From Acidipila sp. EB88 (lineage in GTDB: Bacteria > Acidobacteriota > Terriglobia > Terriglobales > Acidobacteriaceae): a DNA stretch of 64,000 nucleotides. A program made the translations under genes and the position numbers. Positions 54,275-63,960 of the stretch are shown piece after piece. The notes under the pieces are model-generated. The model worked only from the letters and a program-made list of their open reading frames with translations, made no database searches and was not told the DNA's origin. The DNA lies in contig NZ_QWEV01000005.1 in NCBI RefSeq assembly GCF_003858395.1, forward strand, positions 2,418,001-2,482,000. Reading direction: 5' to 3'. Position 1 is the first letter of the stretch. Every line of letters starts with the position of its first letter.

Positions 54275-55006
54275 GTGAGCCCCTCGCCCAAAGCCGATAC
54301 CCGGTTCTTCTCGCTGCGCGACCGCCTGGCGCTCGCCGTGGTTTCGCGCCTCGTCGCCGGGTGGATCGCGCTCATCGGCGTGACACTGCGCTTTCACGTG
54401 ATCGCCGAAGAAGGCGCCAGCCCCGCGCCATGCCCCGCGCAGGGCATTTACTGCTTCTGGCACCAGTGCACCTTCAGCGCCGGCTGGTACTTCCGCCGTT
54501 ACAACGCGTGCATCCTGATCAGCCGCTCGTTCGACGGCGAACTGATTGCGCGCACCCTTGGCCGGCTTGGCTTTCGCAGCGTGCGCGGTTCGAGTTCGCG
54601 CGGCGCGGTGGCCGGCTTGCTGGCATTGCGGCAGGAGGTGGTGCAGGGTGGCCTCGCCATCTTCACCGCGGACGGTCCGCGTGGGCCGATCCACACATCG
54701 AAACTTGGCCCCGTAAAGCTCGCCCAGCGCACGGGCGTCCCCATCGGCTGCTTCCATCTCGAGCCGGAGTACGCCTGGCGACTGCGCTCCTGGGACCGAT
54801 TTGCAATCCCTCGGCCCTTCAGCCGGGTGGCGGTAAGCTGGGCGCGCAGCGTACCCGCGCCTGCACAAACAGCCGATGTGGCTGCGCTCGAAGCAACACG
54901 CGCCTCGCTCGATGCAGCCCTGGAGCGTGCACGTGCCCAGGCCTTGCTCTGGCTGGCGAACCCGGCAGAGGTCGCAGGTAACCTGGGCCCGGCGGGGGCA
55001 CGATGA
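54275..55006 (+). CDS. DUF374 lysophospholipid acyltransferase-like protein
   Basis: A 243-aa protein with an N-terminal hydrophobic segment ([20 protein letters not shown]) and DUF374 blocks: [19 protein letters not shown] (HQ in place of HxxxxD), [35 protein letters not shown] and [21 protein letters not shown] (PRGP). DUF374 proteins resemble lipid A or phospholipid acyltransferases and lie in the inner membrane. GTG start. Its TGA overlaps the queA ATG (ATGA), indicating translational coupling. Confidence 0.85.
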   Translation: MSPSPKADTRFFSLRDRLALAVVSRLVAGWIALIGVTLRFHVIAEEGASPAPCPAQGIYCFWHQCTFSAGWYFRRYNACILISRSFDGELIARTLGRLGFRSVRGSSSRGAVAGLLALRQEVVQGGLAIFTADGPRGPIHTSKLGPVKLAQRTGVPIGCFHLEPEYAWRLRSWDRFAIPRPFSRVAVSWARSVPAPAQTADVAALEATRASLDAALERARAQALLWLANPAEVAGNLGPAGAR

Positions 55007-56124
55007 GCAGCATGCGCCTCGATACAGAGCAACCGGCACTGGTCAGCGACTATGACTTTGCGCTGCCCCCGGAGTTGATCGCGCAGGCGCCGCCGGCCGA
55101 GCGATCCGGGGCACGCATGCTCACGCTGGATCGCATGACCGGCAGCGTGGCCGACCGGCAGTTTACCGATCTGCCGCAGCAACTGGCGCCCGGCGACCTG
55201 CTGGTGCTGAACAACAGCCGCGTACTGCCGGCACGCCTGTTTGGCCGCAGGCTCAAAGGCCATGCGCAGTCCGGCCAGCAGCCCGCGCGCATCGAGGTCC
55301 TGCTCATCGCGGAGCAGGGCCCCGGCGAGTGGACAGCCTTGGTCCGGCCCGGGCGCAAGGTGCTGCGGGGGGAGCGCCTCGTGTTTCCGTTTGAAGGCGC
55401 GCCGGTGCTCGAGGCCGAGGTGCTCGAGCATGGCGAGTTCGGCGAGCGCGTGCTGCGCTTTGCTGTCTCGCCGGGCGCCGGCTCAGACTTCTACGCGGCG
55501 CTGGACACGCTCGGGCAGATGCCCCTGCCGCCCTACATCCATCGCGAGCAGAGCGTCACGACCGCGGCCGACCGGGAGCGTTACCAGACGGTATACGCGG
55601 CCGAGCGCGGCTCCGTGGCTGCGCCTACCGCAGGGCTGCACTTCACTCCCGAAGTGCTGGAGCAGATCCGCGCGCGCGGGGTCGAGATTGTGTACGTAAC
55701 GCTGCATGTCGGGCTGGGAACCTTTCAGCCGGTGCGCGTGGATCGACTGGATGCAATCAAACTGCACTCTGAGCGCTACACGCTGCCCGCACCAACCGCG
55801 CAGGCCATCAACCGCACAAAGCAGGACGGGCGGCGCGTGGTGGCAGCCGGAACCACCACCGTGCGCACCCTGGAACACTGCGCTCGCGTTGCCGACGGCG
55901 CGCCGCTCGCCGCGCACGCCGGCGCCACCGACATCTTCCTCTCGCCCGGGCACCGGTTTCAGATTGTGGATGCGCTGCTTACCAACTTTCACCTGCCCGC
56001 AAGCACCCTGCTGATGCTGGTGTGCGCCTTCGCCGGGCGCAAGCCGGTGCTGGCCGCATACCGGCACGCCGTTGCCGAGCGATACCGCTTCTTCTCCTAC
56101 GGCGACTGCATGTTCCTCAGCTAA
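55003..56124 (+). CDS. queA: S-adenosylmethionine:tRNA ribosyltransferase-isomerase
   Basis: A 373-aa QueA, which transfers the ribosyl part of SAM to 7-aminomethyl-7-deazaguanine in tRNA, the penultimate queuosine step. Signatures are [76 protein letters not shown] and [16 protein letters not shown]. The start overlaps the DUF374 stop by four bases. tgt is not in the window. Confidence 0.97.
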   Translation: MSSMRLDTEQPALVSDYDFALPPELIAQAPPAERSGARMLTLDRMTGSVADRQFTDLPQQLAPGDLLVLNNSRVLPARLFGRRLKGHAQSGQQPARIEVLLIAEQGPGEWTALVRPGRKVLRGERLVFPFEGAPVLEAEVLEHGEFGERVLRFAVSPGAGSDFYAALDTLGQMPLPPYIHREQSVTTAADRERYQTVYAAERGSVAAPTAGLHFTPEVLEQIRARGVEIVYVTLHVGLGTFQPVRVDRLDAIKLHSERYTLPAPTAQAINRTKQDGRRVVAAGTTTVRTLEHCARVADGAPLAAHAGATDIFLSPGHRFQIVDALLTNFHLPASTLLMLVCAFAGRKPVLAAYRHAVAERYRFFSYGDCMFLS

Positions 56125-56168
56125 GCCGCGCGCGAAAACCGGCCCGGCAAAGCGGTAGACTTGGCACT

Positions 56169-58946
56169 GTGAGCCCCTCTGACGCAGCCTCGAAGCCGCC
56201 GATCTACCTGCTGGACACGATGTCCTTCATTTTTCGCGCCTACCACGTCATGCAGCGGCAACGCCCCATGTCGACGCGCAACGGCGTGCCCACGGCAGCG
56301 ACCTACGTGTTTGTGAACATGATCAACAAACTGCGCCGGGACTTCGCGCCGGAGTACTTCGCAGCGGTCTTCGACGTGAGCGCGCCCGTGTTCCGCGATG
56401 AGCGCGCGAGCACCATGAAGACCATCCGCAAATGGAACATCAAGACGCAGCAGTTCGACGAGGTCGATTACGGCGGCTACAAGGCAAACCGTGAAGCCAT
56501 GCCCGCTGACCTTGCGCAGCAGTTGCCTTATATTCGCCGCGCACTCGAGGCGTTTCATATCCCTATCCTGCAGTACGAGGGCTTTGAAGCCGACGACGTG
56601 ATCGGCACGCTCTCTTCCAAGGCGGCGGCAGCAGGCATTCCCGCGTTCATCGTGTCGAGCGACAAGGACATGATGCAGCTCGTCAACGACCACGTGAAAA
56701 TGCTGAACCCGATGAAGGAGAACCTCATCCTGGACCGGGCCAAGGTGGAGGAGACACTTGGTGTTCCGCCCGAGCGCGTGATCGATGTGATGGCACTGCG
56801 CGGCGACGCGATCGATAACATCCCTGGCGCTCCCGGCATTGGCGACAAGGGTTCGGTTGACCTCATCCTGCAGTTCGGCACCGTCGAGGCTGCGCTCGAT
56901 CGCGCAGGTGAAGTGAAGCGCAAGACCTACCGCGAGTCGCTCGAGAACAACCGCGAAGCCGTGCTGCTCTCGAAGGAACTGGTCACGATTCACACCGAGG
57001 TCCCGGTGGAGCTCGAGCTCGATCGCATGCGCACAACAACGCCCGACCTGGCCGCCTGCAGAGCTCTGTTTTCGGAGCTTGAGTTCACCACGCTGTTGAA
57101 GGAACTCGCGCCGGAAGCGCCGCTCGTCCCGGTTGCGTACGTGCTCGAGCCGACCGCCGGGCAAATCGCCGCGTTTGACGCGGAGGCACGCGCCCACGGT
57201 TTCGCCTTCGCTGTGCAAGCCAGTGAACTGGAGCAGGTCTCGGAGCAGGTAAGCGAAGCCGAGACAGAAGCCGCCGAGGAACGCGAACCCGAACTGCGCA
57301 CCATGATGTTCGACTTTTCCGCAGCGCCTGACGCGGTCACCGAGAAAGACGAGCAGGCTCCCGCAGTAGCGGCGAAGGTAGTCAGGGTCGGGGTATCGGC
57401 CGGTGCAAACCAGGGGCTGCTGCTTCCACTCGATGCGGTGCGCCCGCTGCTTGAAGACCCTTCTGTGCCGAAGCAAGTGCATGACCTTAAGGGCGCTTTG
57501 CGCACTCTTGAGCAACACGGCATCACGCTGCGCGGTGCGGATGATGACCTGATGCTGTTCTCTTATCTGGTCAATCCGACGCACTCCACGCATCGCATGG
57601 CCGATGTCGCAGCGCGGTTCAGCCCGCGACCGCTGCAGGAGCAAGGCGACGCCGCACTTCCGGAACAAGCACATGCGATCCACACACTGGCGGCAACGCT
57701 GCGAGAAGGCGTGGAGCAGGCCAACCTCAGGAACATCTACGAGACCATCGATCGTCCACTCGTGCCGGTACTGCTCAGGATGGAACATGCCGGTGTGCGC
57801 ATCGATCTCGATGTACTGCGCACGATGGACAGCAAGCTTTCGAGCGAGATGCACCGTGTCGGCGAAGAGATCTTCGCGCAGTCCGGCCATCGCTTCAACA
57901 TCAACTCTCCCAAGCAGCTTGGCGATGTGTTGTTCAACAAGATGGAGCTGCCCAAGCCGCTGAAGTACGGCAAGGGCAAGGTCATCTCGACCGCGCAGGA
58001 TGTGCTCGAAGAGCTGGCAGAGCACAATGCCGTGCCGCGCCTCGTGCTCGAGTACCGGCAGCTTGCCAAGCTCAAGTCAAACTACGTGGACTCACTGCCG
58101 CTGCTTGCCGACAGCGAAGGCCGCGTGCACACCACCTTTAACCAGGTGGGCACGGCAACCGGGCGGCTTTCCTCCACCAACCCGAACCTGCAGAACATCC
58201 CGATTAAGACGGAGCTGGGCCGCGAGATTCGCGCTGCCTTCATCGCGGCGCCCGGCAACCTGCTCCTGTCGGCGGACTACTCGCAGATCGAACTGCGGCT
58301 CATGGCGCACTTCTCGCAGGACCCTTTGCTGCTGCATGCCTACCGCAACGATCAGGACATCCACACGCTCACCGCGAGCGAAGTCTTTGGCGTGCCGGCG
58401 GAAGCCATGAGCAAGGAAACGCGCAACCGTGCCAAGGCCGTGAACTTCGGCATTGTGTACGGCATCTCGCCGTTCGGTCTCGCCGCCAACCTCAACATCG
58501 ATCAGAAGGAAGCGCGCACCTACATCGATCGCTACTTTGAGCGATACGCCGGCGTACGCGCCTACATCGATCGGGTACTTGAGGAAACGCGCGCAGAGCA
58601 GCTGGTACGTACTTTGTTCGGGCGCTCACGGCCGATTCCCGATATCCAAAGTCGCAACGCGAACCTGCGAGGCTTTGCCGAACGCACTGCGGTGAACACG
58701 CCGTTGCAGGGCACCGCCGCCGACCTGATCAAGATCGCCATGATCCGCATCGATCAGCGACTCGCCGCAGAGCACCGCAAGGCGCGCATGACCCTGCAGG
58801 TCCACGACGAACTGCTCTTCGATGTGCCCGAGGACGAAGCCCAAGAACTCCGGGCCATGGTCAAGCACGAGATGGAGAACGTCATCGAATTGAGCGTGCC
58901 CCTCGTCGCCGACGCGGAGTTGGGAACGAACTGGCGCGACCTGTAG
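56169..58946 (+). CDS. polA: DNA polymerase I
   Basis: A 925-aa Pol I starting at GTG 56169 (VSPSDAASKPPIYLLDTMSF). N-terminal 5' nuclease: YVFVNMINKLRRDFAPEYFA, YEGFEADDVIGTLSSKA, DKDMMQLVNDHVKML, GDAIDNIPGAPGIGDKG. The central 3'-5' exonuclease region (about 310-540) lacks a DxE in its first motif and contains an acidic low-complexity insert (SEAETEAAEEREPE), so proofreading is probably lost. Polymerase motifs are intact: LLSADYSQIELRLMAHFS (A), RNRAKAVNFGIVYGISPFG (B), LQVHDELLFDVP (C). Repairs DNA and removes Okazaki primers. Confidence 0.96.
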   Translation: MSPSDAASKPPIYLLDTMSFIFRAYHVMQRQRPMSTRNGVPTAATYVFVNMINKLRRDFAPEYFAAVFDVSAPVFRDERASTMKTIRKWNIKTQQFDEVDYGGYKANREAMPADLAQQLPYIRRALEAFHIPILQYEGFEADDVIGTLSSKAAAAGIPAFIVSSDKDMMQLVNDHVKMLNPMKENLILDRAKVEETLGVPPERVIDVMALRGDAIDNIPGAPGIGDKGSVDLILQFGTVEAALDRAGEVKRKTYRESLENNREAVLLSKELVTIHTEVPVELELDRMRTTTPDLAACRALFSELEFTTLLKELAPEAPLVPVAYVLEPTAGQIAAFDAEARAHGFAFAVQASELEQVSEQVSEAETEAAEEREPELRTMMFDFSAAPDAVTEKDEQAPAVAAKVVRVGVSAGANQGLLLPLDAVRPLLEDPSVPKQVHDLKGALRTLEQHGITLRGADDDLMLFSYLVNPTHSTHRMADVAARFSPRPLQEQGDAALPEQAHAIHTLAATLREGVEQANLRNIYETIDRPLVPVLLRMEHAGVRIDLDVLRTMDSKLSSEMHRVGEEIFAQSGHRFNINSPKQLGDVLFNKMELPKPLKYGKGKVISTAQDVLEELAEHNAVPRLVLEYRQLAKLKSNYVDSLPLLADSEGRVHTTFNQVGTATGRLSSTNPNLQNIPIKTELGREIRAAFIAAPGNLLLSADYSQIELRLMAHFSQDPLLLHAYRNDQDIHTLTASEVFGVPAEAMSKETRNRAKAVNFGIVYGISPFGLAANLNIDQKEARTYIDRYFERYAGVRAYIDRVLEETRAEQLVRTLFGRSRPIPDIQSRNANLRGFAERTAVNTPLQGTAADLIKIAMIRIDQRLAAEHRKARMTLQVHDELLFDVPEDEAQELRAMVKHEMENVIELSVPLVADAELGTNWRDL

Positions 58947-58967
58947 GTGTTGCGTGGTCGCACTTTT

Positions 58968-59000
58968 GTACTGAGCACACGCAGCGCTTGTGCTCAGTAC
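58968..59000. terminator. Inverted repeat between convergent polA and glmM
   Basis: GTACTGAGCAC-11 nt-GTGCTCAGTAC, a perfect 11-bp stem, lies 21 bp after the polA stop and 5 bp after the glmM stop. A TTTT precedes it on the plus strand, but neither side has a downstream T-run, so any termination would be non-canonical. Confidence 0.5.
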
Positions 59001-59005
59001 ACCCG

Positions 59006-60361
59006 CTATACGCCGAGCTCCGTGCGGATCGCGGACGCAATCGCTTCCGCATGCGTGCGCATCAGCGTTTCGGACTCCGCCTCGATCATCACGCGCGCCA
59101 GCGCTTCCGTGCCGGAGTAGCGAATCACGACGCGACCGTTGGCAGCCAAAGCCTCTTCTGCCTCGCGAATGGCTGCGGCCACGCTCTGGATCCCGTCAAG
59201 TGGCTTCTTCTCGCGCACGCGCACATTCACAATCACCTGCGGAAACGTCTTCAGGTCCGCCACCAGTGCCTCGATCGTCTTGCCGCTGCGCTGGATGGTA
59301 TCGAGCAGCACGAGTGACGTGAGCAGACCGTCTCCCGTGGTCGCGAGGTGCGGGAAGAGAATATGCCCCGACTGCTCACCGCCGAGTGCCGCCTGGTGCT
59401 GCTGCATCATCTCGAGAACGTACTTATCCCCAACCGGTGCCCGCAGCATGCGAATGCCGCTGCGTGCCAGCGCGGCCTCCAGTCCCATGTTCGACATCGT
59501 GGTGGCGACCACCACGTTTCCGGCCAGTCGGCCCTCCGCCTGTAGGGCCCGCGCCGCGACCAGCAGCACCGCGTCGCCATTTAACACATTGCCGCTGCCA
59601 TCGGAGAAGAGCGAGCGATCCGCATCGCCATCGAGCGTGATGCCCAGCGTTGCCTGCCGCTCGTGCGCCTCGCGCGCCACCACGGCCGGGTGCAGCGCAC
59701 CGCACTGCTCGTTGATGTTGCGGCCAGAAGGGTCGGCGTGTGTCAGCGAAACTGTGCCACCCATGGTGGCAAATAGCTCGGGGGCAATCGCCGAGGCAGC
59801 TCCATTCGCGCAATCCAGCACGATGTGCATACCATCGAGCGTGAGCCCCGGAACCACGGAGCGCAGAAATGCCTCGTAGTCGTGCCGGTAGACAACATCG
59901 GTGGGCGGCAGGTCGCGACCGTCCGGCGCGTTTTCCATGCTGCTTCCGGCGGCAAGGCGCGCGAAGATCTCTGCCTCGATAGCAAGTTCCTGCGCGTCCG
60001 GCAGTTTGTAGCCGTTGCCTCCGAAGATCTTGATGCCGTTGTCCTGCCATGGATTGTGCGACGCAGAGATCACCACGCCGGCGGAGAAGCCGAACTTGCG
60101 AGCGAGATACGCAATGGCGGGCGTCGTGATAATCCCGGCATTGTGAAGCGTCGCGCCGCCTGCGATCAACCCGGCATGCAGCAGCCGGCTGATCCACGGC
60201 CCACTTTCGCGCGTGTCCATGCCGAGCAGGACGCGGGGTATCGGGTGCTGCTGCTTGAGTGTGTGCGCCAGGGCCTCACCCACGGCAAAGATGGTACGGG
60301 CGTCGAGCGGCGCCTCACCAGCAACGGCACGGATTCCATCGGTTCCAAAAAGCTTTCTCAT
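59006..60361 (-). CDS. glmM: Phosphoglucosamine mutase
   Basis: A 451-aa alpha-D-phosphohexomutase that converts glucosamine-6-phosphate to glucosamine-1-phosphate for UDP-GlcNAc. Motifs: MRKLFGTDGIRAVAGEAPLD, active Ser101 in VVISASHNPWQDNGIK, Mg loop LDGDADRSLF, sugar loop ALGGEQSGHILF and phosphate-binding VVIRYSGTEALARVM. It follows xseA by 37 bp on the same strand and is probably in one operon with it. Confidence 0.97.
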   Translation of the reverse strand: MRKLFGTDGIRAVAGEAPLDARTIFAVGEALAHTLKQQHPIPRVLLGMDTRESGPWISRLLHAGLIAGGATLHNAGIITTPAIAYLARKFGFSAGVVISASHNPWQDNGIKIFGGNGYKLPDAQELAIEAEIFARLAAGSSMENAPDGRDLPPTDVVYRHDYEAFLRSVVPGLTLDGMHIVLDCANGAASAIAPELFATMGGTVSLTHADPSGRNINEQCGALHPAVVAREAHERQATLGITLDGDADRSLFSDGSGNVLNGDAVLLVAARALQAEGRLAGNVVVATTMSNMGLEAALARSGIRMLRAPVGDKYVLEMMQQHQAALGGEQSGHILFPHLATTGDGLLTSLVLLDTIQRSGKTIEALVADLKTFPQVIVNVRVREKKPLDGIQSVAAAIREAEEALAANGRVVIRYSGTEALARVMIEAESETLMRTHAEAIASAIRTELGV

Positions 60362-60398
60362 TGTCTCCTGTCGGCACTCTGCAACTGCGTTTGTGATC

Positions 60399-62177
60399 CT
60401 ACTTTGTCACGGTGGCATCGAGCACACCCGCTGCCATGCGTACCTGGATGGCGTCGCCATTTTGTGGCGCCGATGGTGTCGTGATCAGCGAGCCATCTGC
60501 TGCGAACACCAGAGCATACCCTCGCCCCAGCACCGCCAGCGGCGACAGCGCTCCCAACGCGCGCGAAGCTGTTTCCCGTTGCTGCGTCGCAGCGGTGACC
60601 CGCATACCCACAGCCCGCACAAGGCGATCCCCGAGAGAAGTCTGCGCCTCCTTGAGCGTGCGTAACGGCTGCATCGCGTCGTACCGCGCAAGTGCATCGG
60701 CGGCGCGCATCTGCCGCTGGGTTGCCACCAACACACGCTGCTCGCCGGCTCGCGCAAGCCGCTGCTGCAGCGCGGCGAGTCGCTCGCGCATCAGGTGCAG
60801 GCGCTGTGTCGCATCCTGGTGCAGGAGCCGCGCCGTGGTGCGCTGCAGGTTCTCCGCAACAGAGCGCAGTCGCGAAGACTGCGCTCTTTCCAGCCGAAAC
60901 CGTTGCTCATCCAGACGCTGCTCGCGACGACCCAGGCTGTCGCGCAACCTTGCAAAACCTGCTTCGATAGACGCGCGGGCGAGGCGCTGATGGGAGAGCG
61001 CGACGCCGTAGCGCATCGCACGCGCCAGCCGCTGCTCAAGCGCCGCGACGTGTTCCTCCACGCGGTGTTGCGCGGCGGTAATCAGTTCCGCGGCCGCGGA
61101 AGGCGTGGGCGCGCGCAGGTCGGCAACAAAGTCGGCGATCGTAAAATCTGTTTCGTGCCCTACCGCCGACACAACTGGCACCGTGGATGTGGCGATTGCG
61201 CGGGCCACCAGCTCGCTGTTGAACGGGGCCAGGTCCTCGAGTGAGCCTCCGCCACGCGCGATCACGATGACGTCGACGCAGTGCGGATGCGCTTTGTCCC
61301 GGACCCGGTTGAAGTACGCGATTCCGGCAGCAACCTCCGCGGCGGACTGGTCTCCCTGCACCGCGGCAGGGAAGAGCAGCACATCGAGCGCGGCATGGCG
61401 CCGCCCGGCAACGTTGAGGAAGTCGCGGATCACCGCACCGGTAGGAGACGTGACGATGCCGACGCAGCGCGGGTACGCAGGCAGCGGCTGCTTGCGATCC
61501 ATGGCAAACAGGCCTTCTGCCTCGAGCTTGCGCTTGAGCTGTTCAAAGGCAATCTGCAGCGAGCCGGCGCCGACCGGCTCCAGGTACTCCGCAATCAACT
61601 GCATCTGGCCGCGCTGCTCATAAACCGAAACTCGCCCGCGCAGCAGCACTTCCAGCCCGTCCTCCGGGCGGAAGCGCAACAGCTGCGCCTGCCGTCGAAA
61701 CAGCACGGCCGGTAGCTGCGCGTCGCCGTCCTTTAGGGTGAAGTACATGTGGCCGGAAGGCGCGGCGCGAAGGTTGGAAATCTCTCCTCGTACCCACAGG
61801 TCCGCATACGCCTGTTCGATATGGTTGCGCACTTCGCCCACCAGGTCGGCCACGCGCCACACCTGTCGCGCCGGCCTCCGTTCAGCCTGCTCGATGCGGG
61901 CCGTGGGCTCTGCAACCGCGGGCGGCTCCGCAACCGGTTTGCTCATAGTCGGCATCGCGGCGCGTGCCCAGGCAGGCAAAGTGTCGGGGCGGGCTTTCTT
62001 TCTGGGGGGTGAGCCTGCCCGAGTCTCGGGCGCTTTAGCGCTGGCTGCAGGTGCAGGGTCTGGCGACTGCTTCTTCGGCTCTTCAAAGAAGAATCCCAGC
62101 TGCGTCGTTTCCAGGTCGCTGCCGCCCAGCGGCTGGCGGTCGTCCGGGGATTCCGAACCTCTGGAGGTCGCGCTCAC
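60399..62177 (-). CDS. xseA: Exodeoxyribonuclease VII large subunit with long N-terminal extension
   Basis: A 592-aa XseA. The OB-fold begins near residue 105 (VWRVADLVGEVRNHIEQAYADLWVRGEISN, seen as ADLWVRGEISNLRAAPSGHM), then YPRCVGIVTSPTGAVIRDFL, VIVIARGGGSLEDLAPFNSE and VVSAVGHETDFTIADFVADLRAPTPSAA (split), followed by a long coiled coil and RGYALVF near the end. The first 104 residues are an Ala/Pro/charged, disordered-looking extension not found in the E. coli protein (456 aa). The small subunit xseB is not adjacent. ATG 62177; the longer N-terminus is in frame, so a later start is possible. Confidence 0.94.
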   Translation of the reverse strand: MSATSRGSESPDDRQPLGGSDLETTQLGFFFEEPKKQSPDPAPAASAKAPETRAGSPPRKKARPDTLPAWARAAMPTMSKPVAEPPAVAEPTARIEQAERRPARQVWRVADLVGEVRNHIEQAYADLWVRGEISNLRAAPSGHMYFTLKDGDAQLPAVLFRRQAQLLRFRPEDGLEVLLRGRVSVYEQRGQMQLIAEYLEPVGAGSLQIAFEQLKRKLEAEGLFAMDRKQPLPAYPRCVGIVTSPTGAVIRDFLNVAGRRHAALDVLLFPAAVQGDQSAAEVAAGIAYFNRVRDKAHPHCVDVIVIARGGGSLEDLAPFNSELVARAIATSTVPVVSAVGHETDFTIADFVADLRAPTPSAAAELITAAQHRVEEHVAALEQRLARAMRYGVALSHQRLARASIEAGFARLRDSLGRREQRLDEQRFRLERAQSSRLRSVAENLQRTTARLLHQDATQRLHLMRERLAALQQRLARAGEQRVLVATQRQMRAADALARYDAMQPLRTLKEAQTSLGDRLVRAVGMRVTAATQQRETASRALGALSPLAVLGRGYALVFAADGSLITTPSAPQNGDAIQVRMAAGVLDATVTK

Positions 62178-62296
62178 TGCATGATTCTACAACTGTGTTT
62201 CCGGCCGCCGCATGGCGCTCATTCGGCCGCCGCTGCCGCACCCCGGGCCGCACTCCCTGCTTGACGGATAGCACTGCGGCTGCTTCTCTTGTGAGG

Positions 62297-63463
62297 ATGC
62301 GTGCGATTGCTGCGGTTGCCGGAGTTCTTGCGATTCTGCTGGTGTTGCTGGACGCTTTCCAGACAGTGATCCTGCCGCGGCGGGCAATCGGGCGGTTTCG
62401 CCTCACGCGGCTCGTGTACATGGCCACGTGGGCCCCCTGGTGCTGGCTGGGCCGCTTCGTCCGCAAGCCGCGCAGCCGCGAAACCTGGCTTTCCATCTAC
62501 GGTCCTTCGTCCCTCGTCTTCCTGATCGTGATGTGGGCTCTTGGCCTGGTGCTTGGTTTCGGCCTTTGTTTCTACGCTGAAGGCTCCCCGGTCACCGATC
62601 CCCTGGTCGCGCACGCTGACTTTCGCTCGGATATCTACATCAGTGGCACCACGCTGTTCACGCTCGGCCTCGGCGACGTGCTGCCGCACAACCGTTTTAC
62701 GCGCGAGTTGCTCGTGGTGGAGGCAGGGCTCGGCCTCGGCTTTGTAGCCGTCGTGATCGGCTACTTTCCCGTGCTTTATGGCGCGTTTTCCCGCCGCGAA
62801 GTCAGCATCTCCCTGCTCGATGCGCGGGCCGGGTCGCCGCCGTCCGCAGCAGAGCTGCTGCGACGTCATGCGTTCACCGGCGGCAGCACAGCTCTCGTTA
62901 CCTTGCTGGAAGAGTGGGAGCGATGGGCGGCGGAGCTGCTGGAGAGCCACATCTCCTACCCGTTGCTGTGCTATTTCCGCTCCCAGCACACAAACCAGAG
63001 CTGGCTCAGCGCATTGTGCGCGGTGCTGGACACCTGTGCGCTGATGGTTGCGACCGTGCAGGATATGCCCGGCCGCCAGGCCCAGTTGACCTTTGCCATG
63101 GCGCGCCACGCCGTGGTCGATCTATCGCAGGTGTTTGAGCTGGAGCCGGTTCAGCCGGAACACGACCGGCTCTCGCCCGGTGCGTTTGAGCAGCTCCACG
63201 ACCTGCTCTGCCAGGCAGGAACCCGGGTCGCGCGTGACCCCGGTTCAAAGGCGCGCCTGGCCGAAATGCGGGCGCTCTATGAGCCGTACGTCGAGTGCCT
63301 GTGCCGGTACCTCTCCATGGACGTGCCTCCTTTTGTGCCGCAGCGACCGCGTCGAGACAATTGGCAGACCGTGGCCCAGGTGCTGCACGCGACGCAGGTC
63401 GCCTCCGCCAGCGGACCCACGTCGCCACAGCCAGAGCACGAAGAGGAACATCACATCTTCTAA
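62297..63463 (+). CDS. Two-TM ion-channel-like protein with GLGD filter
   Basis: A 388-aa protein from ATG at 62297 (GTG at 62291 possible). Helices: AAVAGVLAILLVLLDAFQTVIL, SLVFLIVMWALGLVLGFGLC and VVEAGLGLGFVAVVIGYFPVLY. Between the second and third lies a pore-loop-like SGTTLFTLGLGDVLPHN, similar to the K+-channel filter TVGYGD but with Leu for Tyr. A roughly 240-residue cytoplasmic helical domain follows (LLRRHAFTGGSTALVTLLEE...). This is the pattern of the 'ion channel / two-pore-domain' families; ion selectivity is uncertain. Divergent from xseA by 119 bp. Confidence 0.75.
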   Translation: MRAIAAVAGVLAILLVLLDAFQTVILPRRAIGRFRLTRLVYMATWAPWCWLGRFVRKPRSRETWLSIYGPSSLVFLIVMWALGLVLGFGLCFYAEGSPVTDPLVAHADFRSDIYISGTTLFTLGLGDVLPHNRFTRELLVVEAGLGLGFVAVVIGYFPVLYGAFSRREVSISLLDARAGSPPSAAELLRRHAFTGGSTALVTLLEEWERWAAELLESHISYPLLCYFRSQHTNQSWLSALCAVLDTCALMVATVQDMPGRQAQLTFAMARHAVVDLSQVFELEPVQPEHDRLSPGAFEQLHDLLCQAGTRVARDPGSKARLAEMRALYEPYVECLCRYLSMDVPPFVPQRPRRDNWQTVAQVLHATQVASASGPTSPQPEHEEEHHIF

Positions 63464-63530
63464 GCCAGCAGCGCCCTCCCGGGAGCGCTTTCCGGATTGC
63501 GGGTGCGGGCCGGCCGTCATTCCTCGTCCA

Positions 63531-63565
63531 CAAAAAAGAAGCCGCCCCGCTGGGGGACGGCTTCT
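63531..63565 (-). terminator. Rho-independent terminator, minus strand
   Basis: AGAAGCCG/CGGCTTCT with an inner CCCC/GGGG stem; on the minus strand it is followed by a T6 run (63532-63537). It lies 34 bp after the stop of the small gene at 63599 and supports that a transcript ends here. Confidence 0.85.
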
Positions 63566-63598
63566 GAGTGGCATGCATCGCATGCTGATCCTGCAGAA

Positions 63599-63751
63599 TT
63601 AGTGCGAAATCGAGTGCTCCCCGGTCATCTGAGCCGTGGCATGGTGGGAGTGTGTAAGCCGCGTCCGCTGTGCGGAGTTCTGGCAAAGTGCAAGGAAGCC
63701 GACAAGGGTGGCGACGCCACAACCACCATAGACCTGTAGAAAGAGTGACAC
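63599..63751 (-). CDS. Putative 50-aa single-pass membrane protein
   Basis: A 50-codon frame starting with GTG at 63749-63751, preceded at 7 nt by GGGGGAG, a strong ribosome-binding site. The product is VSLFLQVYGGCGVATLVGFL followed by ALCQNSAQRTRLTHSHHATA and QMTGEHSISH (first residue Met). It has one membrane helix and a His-rich C-terminal tail (HSHH, EH, SH). No family is recognised. The terminator just downstream and the ribosome-binding site argue that it is real; it is too short for routine gene calling. Confidence 0.5.
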   Translation of the reverse strand: MSLFLQVYGGCGVATLVGFLALCQNSAQRTRLTHSHHATAQMTGEHSISH

Positions 63752-63916
63752 GACTTGGCTCCCCCGCAGTTGCTGCGCTCCCTCTGCCTGGCAGGTAAGA
63801 AGTACAACTTCCGCGTATGTTTGATGCCCAGACGATAAGCCGAAATGAATACGATTGGCTACAAGAAAACGCCCCTATTCTTAGCTTTTTTTTAACAAAG
63901 TTCGATGCAACAACAA

Positions 63917-63937
63917 GGCCTCCCTTTTGAGGGGGCC
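63917..63937 (-). terminator. Terminator hairpin of the right-edge gene
   Basis: GGCCtCCC and GGGGGCC pair around TTTTGA; on the minus strand the hairpin is followed by TTGTTGTT. It lies 23 bp after the stop at 63961. Confidence 0.55.
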
Positions 63938-63960
63938 CCGTTGATTGCAATGGACTTGCA

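Noticed and set aside
63625-63807. 60-codon minus frame overlapping the 50-aa protein
   Set aside because: No ribosome-binding site and no helix; the overlapping GTG frame with GGGGGAG is better supported.
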